64,000 bases of DNA, from positions 437,993 to 501,992 of the forward strand of contig NZ_JAABOO010000003.1 in NCBI RefSeq assembly GCF_010671605.1. Reading direction: 5' to 3'. Source of the DNA: Leptobacterium flavescens. GTDB lineage: Bacteria; Bacteroidota; Bacteroidia; Flavobacteriales; Flavobacteriaceae. How positions within the stretch are numbered: the stretch's first letter is position 1; each line of letters opens with the position of its first letter. Below are positions 54,908 to 64,000 of this stretch, piece after piece. The notes beneath the pieces were generated by a model. It saw only the letters and a program-made list of their open reading frames with translations, made no database searches and had not been told where the DNA came from. A program made the position numbers and the translations under genes.

Positions 54908-55624
54908 TTAGTTGACTTTAAACTGAAATATCTCCGATTGAGACGTATTTGCCTGAGAATCTTTTGTTATCACTCTCCAGTAATAAGTTTGCCCGCTGCT
55001 TACCCCTACTTCCATAGTGGTTGAACTTGTATTTCCTTCCAGCTCAGTAGGAGGATTTACAGTTCCGAAGAGAATGTCATAAGACACTATATCATTATCT
55101 ATATCATTCCCTTCCCATTCCAGTAACAGGGTCCCTGAAGCCGCATCTACCGAGGAGCCCATTTTTGGACTGACAAGGTCGGCAGGAAAGGGCGCAAAAT
55201 TTTCTGTAGGTAACCCGGCATTATAGAACTTCCACTCATCACTCTGTGCTGTTTGCGTAGTAGTGTTCGATCTGGAAGTAACCGACCATGCATAAGGATT
55301 ACCTCTTAAGATGGTAATCTCCAGCTGGTTTACAGTAGACGTAAGAGTACGACTGCTCCCTGTATTCAGGTCTCTTAAATTTACTTCATACAGATCGGTA
55401 TTGGCCGAAGCATCCCACCTGAAAACCACGGCACTCTCGGTATCGGAAAGAATTGTACCCTCATTACATTCCGTGTTGTTTTCAGGAAAAATGAGTGTAG
55501 TTGCCTCAGGCGGATCTATCACCGGTGGTGGCGTTGGATCTCCGCCATCATCTCCGCCTCCGGAACAGGAGAATGCAGTAAGGATCAACAGGCCCTGTAT
55601 GTATATATTTCTTAATACTTTCAT
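54908..55624 (-). CDS. Surface lipoprotein with FN3-like domains
   Basis: 238 residues. Lipoprotein signal (AFSC) followed by a Gly/Asp/Pro linker (SGGGDDGGDPTPPPVIDPP), then two FN3-like repeats (about 45-130 and 145-238) with AVVFRWDASANTDLYEV and LLLEWEGNDIDNDIVSYDILFG. Likely a surface glycan-binding protein playing the SusF-like role, as its gene lies last in the starch-type locus and overlaps the amylase gene by 4 bp. Confidence 0.75.
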   Translation of the reverse strand: MKVLRNIYIQGLLILTAFSCSGGGDDGGDPTPPPVIDPPEATTLIFPENNTECNEGTILSDTESAVVFRWDASANTDLYEVNLRDLNTGSSRTLTSTVNQLEITILRGNPYAWSVTSRSNTTTQTAQSDEWKFYNAGLPTENFAPFPADLVSPKMGSSVDAASGTLLLEWEGNDIDNDIVSYDILFGTVNPPTELEGNTSSTTMEVGVSSGQTYYWRVITKDSQANTSQSEIFQFKVN

Positions 55625-58600
55625 CGTTTCAGGATTTTATAATTAGAAGTACCGGAAGCTGTTTGTACCCTGAGGATGTAAATACCACCGGGATAAGCGT
55701 CCATATTCATTCTGATCTGCCTGCCTGCCTGATTGTACACCTTGTTAAGAAGCATTTTTCCAGTGTAGGAGTACATACTTATGTTTACATCAGGATCGCT
55801 TAAAGCCGGTAAGCTGATCACAAGATCGCCGCTATTTACAGGATTCGGATGAATAAGAATATCTTCCGAAATAATGATAGTCTCTTCATAGGTTCCCTGG
55901 CAGTCCTTATCGGTAGAAACCACTAAGGTGTTCTCCTTCCGGTTTAACTCCAGCGTAATACTGGATTGATTTGTGGTTGTCAGTTTCCCGTTAAGAAGGA
56001 TATTATAGTTATTCCCTCCGTTCAGGGATAAGGTCACTGTAGAAGACTGAGAATCTATAGCCGAGAATACAGATAGATTTTCCGGCTCGCTGATGTTAAG
56101 GCTGAAGCACTGTTCGTAACCGTTTATTCCTTCAACGGTGATACATACTTCATAACTACCTGCTTCCAGGTCTGTAAACAGTACATTGTTTGTGAAGGAA
56201 TCGGAGGTGTTTATGCCGTTACCGCTTAATGTGGCTGTATAATTAAGGGCCTGTGCAGCCGTAATTTCAATACTTCCGTTATTGCTGGACCTGCAGGTTT
56301 CACTACTGATCTTTAATGCGAAGTTTGAAGAAGGAAGGGTGAATATCTCACAACCCGTTACATCAACCGTTGCTCCGAAAGGAGTATCCGGACAGGCATC
56401 ATCTGCGTTGGGAACTCCGTCCGCATCCGTATCGTTGGGATCTATTAAGACCAGACTGGGTTGATCTGCCATGATCATATAGGCTCCCGGTGCCAGACTG
56501 ATTGGTGTATCTGTATTACTGATTTCCATCGGTCTGTTATTTTCCAGCAGATTGTACCAGGTACCGGTTTCCTGAAATCCAGGAACGATCTGTTGTTCGG
56601 TAACACCGAAATTTCCGAGGATCGTGATATAACGGATCTCATCACCCGTAGCGCTCTGGTCTGTGATCTGGATCTTTTTAAGCCCGTTTGCATTTCCCAC
56701 ATCCAGGGTGAATTCTGAGCTTTTAAAAATGGCTTCATTTAATTTAAGCTTGATCAGATCGGACCAGTTTTCATAAAGTGCTGCCCGGTCTGGCTGATCG
56801 AGATAATCCCAGCGAATGGGCTTGGGGCTGGTCCTGCAGCTTTCATCTACCGAACCATCTTCACAATGATTGATGCTGAAATCATATCCCAGTTCTCCGA
56901 ACTGCCAGATCATTTTGGGTCCGGGAATACTGAAATAAAAAGCTCCGGCCAGTTGCTGGCGTTCCAGGGCGGTAGCCAGGTCTTTTACATCATAATCTCC
57001 GTCGGAGTTTCCGAATTGCAGGTTTTTATTCATCAGGCGCTCCTCATCATGACTTTCCATATAACCCACATTAGATGGGGTACTCCATCCTCTGTTTAAA
57101 TAGGAGATGGATGAGAAATTCGACTTTCCATTGTCGTGATACCCGAGAGTAGCTTCGTTATAGTTAAAATTGTGATTTCCCCATACCAGCATGCCCGAAT
57201 TTATTAACTGGGTTTCCTCACTATTGGGAGCAAAGTGTTCCAGGATAACATAGGCGTCCGTATCATAAGTTCGTATTTCGTTGTACATCCTTGTCAGGAT
57301 ATCTATTCTTGCCTGATCGAAGGAATTTCCATCTCCGACCGTATTGGTAAAACCTTTGGTAAAATCGAAACGATATCCGTCAATATTGTATTCTTCCAGC
57401 CAGTAACGGTTTAGGCGATCCACATAATCCTGAGTGGCCTGGGAAGTGTGATCCATATCGTTAAAAAAGGAAAAGGCAGTATTCGGACTGTTAACATTAA
57501 AGAAAGGATTGTCGGCTGCAACGGCGCAGTCGTAATTCCCTCCGCATTCATTCCACAGGCGGAAATAAGGATTCTGACCTGTTGCGTGATTGTATACCAC
57601 ATCCAGGATCACTGCAATTCCGCGGGAGTGACATTCATCAACAAAACGCTTAAAAGCATCCTGTGTCCCGTAATATTTGTCCAGGGCCATATGAAAAGAA
57701 GAATTGTAGCCCCAGCTGATATTGCCGTCAAATTCACTCACAGGCATCAATTCAATCGCATTTACTCCAAGACTTTCCAGGTAATCCAATCTGTCTCTTA
57801 CTGCATCAAAAGAGTGCAATTCATCAAAATCCCTGATGAGCAGTTCATAGATCACCAGGTCGGTGACTTCTGGCTTTTGAAAGTTAGTGGTTTGCCATAC
57901 GTATTCCGGATCATCCAGACGCATCAGCGTTACCGCATGATTTGTCGATCCCGTTGGATAGGAAGGCAGGTTCGGATAGGTGGTGGCATCGATAAAAGCA
58001 TCGTTAAACTCATCGAGGATCACTTCGGAGTACGGATCGGCAATCCTGATAACACCATCTACCAGATACTGGTACATATGATTTGATTGTGGTGTAAGTC
58101 CGCTGAGCTCTATCCAGAACCGGTCCTGCGAACTGTCTTTTTTCATAAGATACTGCCCGTCGATCTGCCAGTTGTTAAAATCGCCTATTACGTAAACGAA
58201 TTCCTTTTCCGGTGCAAAGAGCACCAGGGTGGCTTTTGTATTATCGTTAGGATCAGGGTTCAACCCGTCCAGTAAACCTGATGGCAGGGCTTCTTCGGTA
58301 ACCGTGGGTTTTACGATCACTTCAAAGCTTTCGCTCTGAGTTTCGCTGCCGTTGGAAGCATCCAGTTGAAAAGAAGTACTTTGGGTTACCGTGTAATTGT
58401 TGGTATAGGAAGTTGCATTGTTAAGAACATCCGCTTCAGTTCCGTTAGCTTTCAGACTAAAATCGGCATTTTCTGTGGTAGTAGCACTTATCGAAATGCT
58501 TTCTCCGCTATTCAGGATAGTAAGGTTCTGGGAAGGCGAGCTTAAATTAAGCTGAAACCGCCCCACATCTACGAGGTGGTCCTGAGATTTTTTGTCGCCG

Positions 58601-58968
58601 CTTCCGTCTTTTGCCTTTACAAGCATTCCCATCCTGGAAATACCTGTTGTATTGTAAAAAGTGGTAGGGGTCAGGGTATAGCTGTAAGTGCCATTCCCGT
58701 TATCGGTGAACTTTTGAGCCTCATCGGAATTTGTCCATTCTCCGTTTGTAGGGGAGTCACCTCCGAAATCGCCGTTGGTGTCAAAATACCAGGCCCATAA
58801 ATAAATATCGTTTACACCCCATGCCGAAGGATTGACATTCGAAACGGTAATGGTGATCTCTTCGTTTTCGTTAAAGGCCGAAGGATCTATGGAGAAAGTG
58901 ACGTTCTGAACCTGAGAGAAGCCAAGGGAGGAAGCTAAAAAGACTGCAAAGAGTAAAATTTTCTTCAT
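55621..58968 (-). CDS. Secreted GH13 alpha-amylase with CBM48-like and T9SS domains
   Basis: 1115 residues from the ATG at 58968; the ATG at 59013 is inside the terminator of the gene before. Signal peptide (1-20), N-terminal beta domains, CBM48-like module (about 245-315), GH13 TIM barrel with DVVYNH (456-461), nucleophile D535 (GYRFDF), acid/base E577 (ILEHF) and H640-D641. A calcium thrombospondin-type-3 stretch (DTDADGVPNADDACPD) and a type A T9SS sorting domain (HPNPV...GGIYILRVQT) follow. It hydrolyses alpha-1,4-glucan outside the cell; the products go to the SusC/SusD pair upstream. Confidence 0.92.
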   Translation of the reverse strand: MKKILLFAVFLASSLGFSQVQNVTFSIDPSAFNENEEITITVSNVNPSAWGVNDIYLWAWYFDTNGDFGGDSPTNGEWTNSDEAQKFTDNGNGTYSYTLTPTTFYNTTGISRMGMLVKAKDGSGDKKSQDHLVDVGRFQLNLSSPSQNLTILNSGESISISATTTENADFSLKANGTEADVLNNATSYTNNYTVTQSTSFQLDASNGSETQSESFEVIVKPTVTEEALPSGLLDGLNPDPNDNTKATLVLFAPEKEFVYVIGDFNNWQIDGQYLMKKDSSQDRFWIELSGLTPQSNHMYQYLVDGVIRIADPYSEVILDEFNDAFIDATTYPNLPSYPTGSTNHAVTLMRLDDPEYVWQTTNFQKPEVTDLVIYELLIRDFDELHSFDAVRDRLDYLESLGVNAIELMPVSEFDGNISWGYNSSFHMALDKYYGTQDAFKRFVDECHSRGIAVILDVVYNHATGQNPYFRLWNECGGNYDCAVAADNPFFNVNSPNTAFSFFNDMDHTSQATQDYVDRLNRYWLEEYNIDGYRFDFTKGFTNTVGDGNSFDQARIDILTRMYNEIRTYDTDAYVILEHFAPNSEETQLINSGMLVWGNHNFNYNEATLGYHDNGKSNFSSISYLNRGWSTPSNVGYMESHDEERLMNKNLQFGNSDGDYDVKDLATALERQQLAGAFYFSIPGPKMIWQFGELGYDFSINHCEDGSVDESCRTSPKPIRWDYLDQPDRAALYENWSDLIKLKLNEAIFKSSEFTLDVGNANGLKKIQITDQSATGDEIRYITILGNFGVTEQQIVPGFQETGTWYNLLENNRPMEISNTDTPISLAPGAYMIMADQPSLVLIDPNDTDADGVPNADDACPDTPFGATVDVTGCEIFTLPSSNFALKISSETCRSSNNGSIEITAAQALNYTATLSGNGINTSDSFTNNVLFTDLEAGSYEVCITVEGINGYEQCFSLNISEPENLSVFSAIDSQSSTVTLSLNGGNNYNILLNGKLTTTNQSSITLELNRKENTLVVSTDKDCQGTYEETIIISEDILIHPNPVNSGDLVISLPALSDPDVNISMYSYTGKMLLNKVYNQAGRQIRMNMDAYPGGIYILRVQTASGTSNYKILKR

Positions 58969-58989
58969 TGCTTTCTGGTTGAAGTTAAA

Positions 58990-59022
58990 AAAAGACCCTG
59001 ATTTTTTAATCATCAGGGCCTT
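58990..59022 (-). terminator. Hairpin between SusE and the amylase gene
   Basis: GGCCCTGAT and ATCAGGGTC pair (one G-T) around a short loop, followed on the minus strand by TTTTTTT. It lies 18 bp after the SusE stop and about 22 bp before the amylase start, so it probably tunes the amylase level within the operon. Confidence 0.8.
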
Positions 59023-59039
59023 TTAAAAGTCTGTTATGA

Positions 59040-60152
59040 CTAATTCTTGGTAAGCGTATAAGTATATTGTCTCGGATTGCTGAGGTCTAAGACTACTGTA
59101 TAATTTCCATCCTCAGGAACCCCGATGTTATCACCGCCGAATTCCATAATACCGTCTGCACCTGTATCTCCTATATTAATAGCCCAGTCGTCATTTGCTC
59201 TGAACTTTAAACCGTTGTCAGGAGCATCCTGTTGTACGAGGTCTATCGTAATGGTCCATACTCTGGCTACAGGATCATAGGTCATATCGGTATCCGAATC
59301 CCATCCTGTAGGAGTGGCATTTCCGATGATCCCCCACTCTGTTTTCTCCAGGGAATAGGTAAGATCTTCGGTATTTGCTCTTACCAGGTAGTAACCGGGT
59401 CCGCCTACTGTACCTGTTCCGCAGTTTCCTTCACCGTCGTCGGTAAGTACCTGTGTGTAACTTCCGTTGGTTCCGGAAGCATCTCCCCAATCTATATTAC
59501 CCCATACAAAGTTTCCGTCGTCGTTGGCGCCTACAAACTTGAATTCGTTATTCAGTTCTACAAAACCTTCAAAATCGGTTGTAGTAGCAGAAGATGCCTG
59601 TAAGAAAGGAACAAATTCCACTGCATTCGGATCGGGATTCCATCCCTGGTGATCACCCGGTACTGCAAGTCTTGCCGGCTCGGGCTCTGTGGCAAAAGTA
59701 AAAGGAGTTACATTAAGCACTACCGTTTCGGTAGGAGCGGGAGCTACATTATCTGAGATAACACCCACTACTCTGATTGCCATTTGTCCTTCTTCAAAAG
59801 GAGTAAGTCCCATTCCTAAAGCGGCATCGTTTAACTGGCCTACAGTAATATTAAAAAAGGTTTCTGTTGTAGTACCGAAACTAATAGGTTCGCTAAAATC
59901 TCCATCGGCCATATCTCCCTGAACCGTATAATTTACCTGAGCGGGAAATCCGAAATCTGCGGCAGACCAGATCAGGCTCACTGCAAGATTGTTTACCGTT
60001 TGCTCTGTCAGCACATAGGTGTTGGCTCCGAAATCTACCAGAAGTTCCGGTAGTTCCTGGAGGGCTGCAACAGGCTCTCTGTCGTCATCACTACAAGACC
60101 AGTTTGTGGTCAGTGCAGCTAAAATGACTAGGGTTGCTAAAATTTTCTTCAT
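59040..60152 (-). CDS. susE: SusE-like outer-membrane starch-binding lipoprotein
   Basis: 370 residues. Lipoprotein signal (NWSC), an N-terminal SusE-type beta domain (about 30-135: ELPELLVDFGANTYVLTEQ, SLIWSAADFGFPAQVNY), then two starch-binding modules (about 155-260 and 270-370) with GDHQGWNPDPNAVEF, FKFVGANDDGNFVWGNI and AIDNPRQYTYTLTKN-like endings. Trp and Phe residues typical of glucan contact are kept. The gene follows SusD by 16 bp, as in classical starch loci. Confidence 0.88.
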   Translation of the reverse strand: MKKILATLVILAALTTNWSCSDDDREPVAALQELPELLVDFGANTYVLTEQTVNNLAVSLIWSAADFGFPAQVNYTVQGDMADGDFSEPISFGTTTETFFNITVGQLNDAALGMGLTPFEEGQMAIRVVGVISDNVAPAPTETVVLNVTPFTFATEPEPARLAVPGDHQGWNPDPNAVEFVPFLQASSATTTDFEGFVELNNEFKFVGANDDGNFVWGNIDWGDASGTNGSYTQVLTDDGEGNCGTGTVGGPGYYLVRANTEDLTYSLEKTEWGIIGNATPTGWDSDTDMTYDPVARVWTITIDLVQQDAPDNGLKFRANDDWAINIGDTGADGIMEFGGDNIGVPEDGNYTVVLDLSNPRQYTYTLTKN

Positions 60153-60168
60153 AATTTATATTTTTTGG

Positions 60169-61776
60169 TTAGTAACCGGTATTCTGATTTAAGTTTGGAT
60201 TGGCAATAAGATCCGTAGAAGGAATAGGATAGATATTCCTGAAAGCTTCAGACGGCGATCCTGTTTGTACTCCTCCTTTGAAAGGCCATACCAGGTCTGT
60301 AAATTGCCCGAAACGGATCAGGTCTGTTCTTCTGTGACCTTCCCAGTGAAGTTCTCTGGAGCGCTCATCCAGGATGAAATCCAGGGTAAGTTCTCCGGCA
60401 GAAATATTTCCGGAAGTATCTCCGTAAGCTCTTTCACGTATCTGATTAACCAGGTTAAGGGCTGTTCCGGTATCTCCGCCGTTACCTCCTCTTAAAACCG
60501 CTTCTGCATACATCAGGTAAGCATCGGCAAGACGGAACATGGCGAAATCGGCATCTCCGAAATTCCCTGAAGGATCAGATCCGGGCTCTCCCGCTGAGGT
60601 AAGGTTGCTGAATTTTTCTACCAGGTAACCTTCACTAAAATTAAAGGCATCTGTTATTTCCAGCGTTTGCCCGTCTGTAAAGAAGTTGGCTCTGTCGTCT
60701 GTATTTCCGGTAATGTCTGCAAATCTTGAAACGAAAACGTTGGTTGTTCTGATCCCGAACCATCCTCCGTTAATTCCGAAGTCGGCAGGGTTCTGATTTC
60801 CACCTACAGGAGCGTGAAGAAGGAAGGTCATTCCTCCGAATCCCTGCGTATTCAATCCGTCAAAAGTGATCGGGAATATGGTTTCATTCTGAGCTCCGTT
60901 GCTGTCGTTATCTGCAAGGAACAGTTCATCATAACTATCGTGCAGGCTGTAACCGGCATTTATCACATTGTTAAGAGTACCGATGGCTTCGGTATACATG
61001 GCCTCGCCGGTATATACTTCTGCATTCAGGTACAGCTTGGCCAATAACATCCATGCGGCACCTCTGTCTGCTCTTCCGTATTCATTTAATCTGGCTTCTA
61101 CCATTAGAGGAGCTACTTCCTGTAATTCAGCCACCAAAAAGTCAAATACTTCCTGTCTGGATGCCTGTCTTGGAAGGAAAGCTCCCGGATCCTGATCATC
61201 CAGTACAAAAGGAACATTTGCATACATATCTATCGCATGCCAGTAGCTCAAAGCTCTCATAAACCTTGCTTCAGCTCTGTATGCTCTGATCTCATCCCTG
61301 TCGGCACCGTTAATATTTCTGGCGTCCAGCTGAGATTCCGAAGATTGTCTTATAAACTCGTTGGTAAGAGCGATCTGGAAATAAATACGATCGTACATGG
61401 CTCTGATAAACTCGTTAGAGGCGGTCCATACGTGATTGTTAAGATCGTGAATGGTTCCGTCGTTCCATGCAATAATGGCTTCATCTGTGGTTAATTCCTG
61501 ATGCTTCCAGAACTGTCTTAAATAATTGGAGAAACCTTCGTCTATTCCGGAGATATCTGGATTTCCGGCAGGACCCTGTTGTCCACTTACCGAAATACCT
61601 GCATATACTCTGGCGATGAACTGACGATAGGAATCCGTATCTTCAAATAAGGAGGCAGAAGTCTGCTCCACTATGGGCTCCAGGTCGAGTTCTCCCTCGC
61701 AGGACACAAGTCCGGCAGAGGTAACAGCTCCCGTCATGAGCACCAATGCTAATTTTTTAAATCTTGATTTCATCAT
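60169..61776 (-). CDS. susD: SusD-family starch-binding lipoprotein
   Basis: 535 residues; lipoprotein Cys in GLVSC. Helical SusD core (AEARFMRALSYWHAIDMYANVPF) and the C-terminal DERSRELHWEGHRRTDLIRFGQF and NIYPIPSTDLIANPNLNQNTGY signatures. Binds malto-oligosaccharides at the surface and closes the SusC barrel. The gene follows SusC by 20 bp and precedes SusE by 16 bp. Confidence 0.92.
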   Translation of the reverse strand: MMKSRFKKLALVLMTGAVTSAGLVSCEGELDLEPIVEQTSASLFEDTDSYRQFIARVYAGISVSGQQGPAGNPDISGIDEGFSNYLRQFWKHQELTTDEAIIAWNDGTIHDLNNHVWTASNEFIRAMYDRIYFQIALTNEFIRQSSESQLDARNINGADRDEIRAYRAEARFMRALSYWHAIDMYANVPFVLDDQDPGAFLPRQASRQEVFDFLVAELQEVAPLMVEARLNEYGRADRGAAWMLLAKLYLNAEVYTGEAMYTEAIGTLNNVINAGYSLHDSYDELFLADNDSNGAQNETIFPITFDGLNTQGFGGMTFLLHAPVGGNQNPADFGINGGWFGIRTTNVFVSRFADITGNTDDRANFFTDGQTLEITDAFNFSEGYLVEKFSNLTSAGEPGSDPSGNFGDADFAMFRLADAYLMYAEAVLRGGNGGDTGTALNLVNQIRERAYGDTSGNISAGELTLDFILDERSRELHWEGHRRTDLIRFGQFTDLVWPFKGGVQTGSPSEAFRNIYPIPSTDLIANPNLNQNTGY

Positions 61777-61796
61777 TTTATGCTTTTACAGTGTTT

Positions 61797-64000
61797 TTAA
61801 AAGTTAACATCCAAACCTAAAAGGAAGGTTCTTGCCCTTGGGAAGAAGTTATTATCGATCCCTCCGGCTACTTCAGGATCCAATCCGTCATAGTCCGTAA
61901 TGGTAAACACGTTCTGAACTGTTGAGTACACTCTCAGATCTGCACGATCATTAAAGATCTTACCGAAGTTATATCCGAGGTTAATATTGTCCAGTTTCAC
62001 GAAAGAAGCGTCCTGAACATAGAAATCGGAGAATAACTGAGGATTCTGAAAACCTGTTTCCAGGAAGGAAGTATTAACGTTCGAAATTACATTGGCACCG
62101 GTAAGGGCAGCAAGATTTCCTCTGTCTGAAGCTACGTTGTTGTAGTTGTAGTTTCCGAAACTTCCTCTGAAAGTAAAGCTCATATCAAACTTCTTGTATA
62201 TGAAATTCGAAGAAAAACCTATGGTAGCATTCGGGTTCGGGCTTTTAAATCTCACTCTGTCGTCCGGAGTGATCTGTCCGTCACCATTTGTATCTACATA
62301 AAGACCTTCTATAGGGTTTCCTGCTCCGTCATAAACCTGCTGGAACACGAAATAAGAATTCTGCTCAAAACCAACACTGTTGATCTGGATAGTGTTACCT
62401 ACACCTCCTGCAATACCTCCGGTAGGATTCCCCTGGAAGCTCGGATCGTCTGTAAGTGTTAGTTTGGTGATCTCATTGTCAAAGAATGAAATATTAAAGT
62501 TGGCATTCCATGTAAAGTCTTCCGTTTGAACAGGAACGGCGTTAATAGTAAATTCAACCCCGCTGTTCTCCAGGTTCCCGATATTGGTTACCAATGCATT
62601 GGAAAGGTTGGTTCCTGCCGGTACACTGATAAAGTTCAGTACATCTTCTACGTCTCTGAAGTATACTTCTACAGATCCGTTAAGTCTGTTGTTAAAGAAT
62701 CCGTAGTCAAGACCGAAGTTATAAGTCTTAGAGATCTCCCATCTGATATTCGGATCGAACTCTTCCGGTCTGATAGTCGTAACGAATTCGTTTCCGAACT
62801 GATATCTTACCTGATCATCTCCGGTAGTAAATCTCGGAAGGTAACCGAAATCCTGATTGATCTCCTGCTGACCTGTTTCCGCATAACCTGCTCTTATTTT
62901 TAAATTAGAGAAGATATTGGAATCCTGAATGAATTTTTCATTGATCAGGTTCCAGGCTACAGATACCCCTCCAAAACCTTGTCTTCTGTCTCTTGGGTTT
63001 AAACGGGAAGAAGCATCGTTTCTATAGTTAACCGTTACCAGGTAACGATCGTCATAAGAATAGTTCAATCTTCCGAAATAAGAGATCAGAGAGTTCTGAG
63101 TTGCAAAAGGGGTCGGAGCAGTTACGGTTCCGTTCCCGTCTGTAGTTACACTTCTTCCCGAACGGAAGAAACGCTGATATGAATATCCTCCTGTAACATC
63201 TATCTTACTCTTTATAGATTCGATATCTGTAGTATAGTTTAAATAAAGATCTGCAAGACGGTTACGGTTTAAAGCATCCGATACAGTGGTCGTACCGTTT
63301 TGAGTAGTCGCCGCAGAATTCGGATCAACAATAGAAAGTCCGTTAAAGTCGTTGTAATCGAAACCTAAGTTTACGGTTGCTTTTAATCCGTCAACATAAG
63401 GAATATCGTAATCCAGTTTAAGGTTACCTGTAACCCTTCTGGTGTTTCCGGAATTATCGGTCAGTTCAATAAGCCCGAGAGGGTTTCTGGGCGAGATGGT
63501 GTTCGGGCTTCCGTCGGTATTTGTCCATTCGAAGAAACCTCCGAAGGCATCATTCCCTGAACGGATCGGTTTGGTAGGATCGAAGGCAATAGCTGCTCCG
63601 ATAGCTCCCTGGTTCCCGAATTCGTCATTTACAAGTGCACCTCTGATGTTCCCTTCAATTTTAAGGCTGTTATCCAGTAATCTGTGAACATATTTTATAG
63701 CTGCAGAAGTTCTCTCAAAGTTTGTTCCTCTCAGGGTACCATCCTGATTGATGTATCCTAAAGAAGCCCTGATAGAAGAGTTCTTAAATCCTTTGGTTAC
63801 TGTAAAGTTGTGGTTTGAAGTAACTGCTGTTCTGTAGATCTCATCCTGCCAGTCGGTATTGGAATCGGTCAGTAAAGCAATTTCGTTGGCATTCCCGAAC
63901 TGATTCACCGTTTGTCTGAACTGTTCTGCAGACAGAACATCTACCTTATCGGTATTAGTACCGAAGGAGATATAAGAGTTGTAGTTAAATCTTAAAGGAG
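61797..64000 (-). CDS. susC: SusC-family TonB-dependent transporter, N-terminus beyond the window
   Basis: C-terminal 734 residues only; the open frame continues to the last base (PLRFNYNSYISFGTNTDKV upstream of the GTG-like codon at 63908, so that codon is internal, not a start). The barrel ends in FLLGLDVNF with YDGLDPEVAGGIDNNFFPRARTF, the usual SusC finish. It imports maltodextrins together with the SusD at 60169. The carboxypeptidase-like and plug domains lie outside the window. Confidence 0.9.
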   Translation of the reverse strand, partial: PLRFNYNSYISFGTNTDKVDVLSAEQFRQTVNQFGNANEIALLTDSNTDWQDEIYRTAVTSNHNFTVTKGFKNSSIRASLGYINQDGTLRGTNFERTSAAIKYVHRLLDNSLKIEGNIRGALVNDEFGNQGAIGAAIAFDPTKPIRSGNDAFGGFFEWTNTDGSPNTISPRNPLGLIELTDNSGNTRRVTGNLKLDYDIPYVDGLKATVNLGFDYNDFNGLSIVDPNSAATTQNGTTTVSDALNRNRLADLYLNYTTDIESIKSKIDVTGGYSYQRFFRSGRSVTTDGNGTVTAPTPFATQNSLISYFGRLNYSYDDRYLVTVNYRNDASSRLNPRDRRQGFGGVSVAWNLINEKFIQDSNIFSNLKIRAGYAETGQQEINQDFGYLPRFTTGDDQVRYQFGNEFVTTIRPEEFDPNIRWEISKTYNFGLDYGFFNNRLNGSVEVYFRDVEDVLNFISVPAGTNLSNALVTNIGNLENSGVEFTINAVPVQTEDFTWNANFNISFFDNEITKLTLTDDPSFQGNPTGGIAGGVGNTIQINSVGFEQNSYFVFQQVYDGAGNPIEGLYVDTNGDGQITPDDRVRFKSPNPNATIGFSSNFIYKKFDMSFTFRGSFGNYNYNNVASDRGNLAALTGANVISNVNTSFLETGFQNPQLFSDFYVQDASFVKLDNINLGYNFGKIFNDRADLRVYSTVQNVFTITDYDGLDPEVAGGIDNNFFPRARTFLLGLDVNF

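Noticed and set aside
57448-58086. Long open frame opposite the amylase gene
   Set aside because: The amylase frame carries all GH13 motifs; the opposite frame is a shadow.
59013-59013. ATG start for the amylase
   Set aside because: It lies in the terminator hairpin after SusE; the ATG at 58968 begins a normal signal peptide.
63908-63908. GTG start for the right-edge SusC gene
   Set aside because: The frame stays open to the end of the window with SusC-like sequence, so the gene is cut, not complete.

Overview
The window looks like a chromosome segment of a marine-type Bacteroidota, most likely a member of the Flavobacteriia. Four things point there: SusC/SusD pairs with outer-membrane lipoproteins, type IX secretion (T9SS) C-terminal sorting domains, TAnnTTTG-type promoter hexamers in place of Shine-Dalgarno sites, and many families typical of that phylum (HD-PycTM, 7TM-AraC, CRTAC-like FG-GAP proteins). 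I see no rRNA, tRNA, insertion sequence, prophage or CRISPR array.

Layout. 1-6146 (minus) is a compact seven-gene redox operon. It has a Rieske domain fused to a glutamate-synthase-type FMN domain, a CPA1 cation/proton antiporter, a DUF2721-like membrane protein, a Rieske domain fused to a thiamine-diphosphate enzyme, two small membrane proteins and a ferric-reductase-like haem membrane protein cut by the window edge. 6389-7864 holds a LuxE-like protein and a signal-peptide-plus-sorting-domain mini protein. 8121-15136 is a regulated outer-membrane module: an internally duplicated lipoprotein and a TonB-dependent receptor face a PhoB/PhoR-like two-component system across a promoter with 11-bp-spaced direct repeats. 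15110-21151 is housekeeping: a glycosyltransferase, TrmB, a LysE-type exporter, an alkyltransferase-like protein, then an Fe-S/electron-transfer set (Mrp, NifU C-domain, ferredoxin-NADP reductase, 2Fe-2S ferredoxin).

21152-23988 is a small accessory island (AraC/GyrI-like regulator, DUF1801, a membrane protein, DUF1569). It is flanked by two copies of an intergenic repeat ending in ATCAACC tandem arrays. 23989-28971 (minus) has a methyltransferase, an acyltransferase, a 7TM-AraC regulator and a metallophosphoesterase. 29126-36588 has a GAF-like protein, an HD-PycTM protein and a large phosphoesterase/kinase-like/beta-barrel fusion.

36585-64000 (all minus) is outer-membrane nutrient uptake. 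From the right edge it runs: a starch-type locus (SusC, SusD, SusE, secreted GH13 amylase, FN3-like lipoprotein), a LacI-type palindrome, a second SusC/SusD pair, three tandem ~1100-residue CRTAC-like FG-GAP/ASPIC lipoproteins, a vanadium-haloperoxidase-family lipoprotein, a membrane-anchored effector-binding protein and a beta-propeller-like lipoprotein. The strongest candidates for undescribed systems are the double-Rieske operon and the SusCD/triple-CRTAC/haloperoxidase block.
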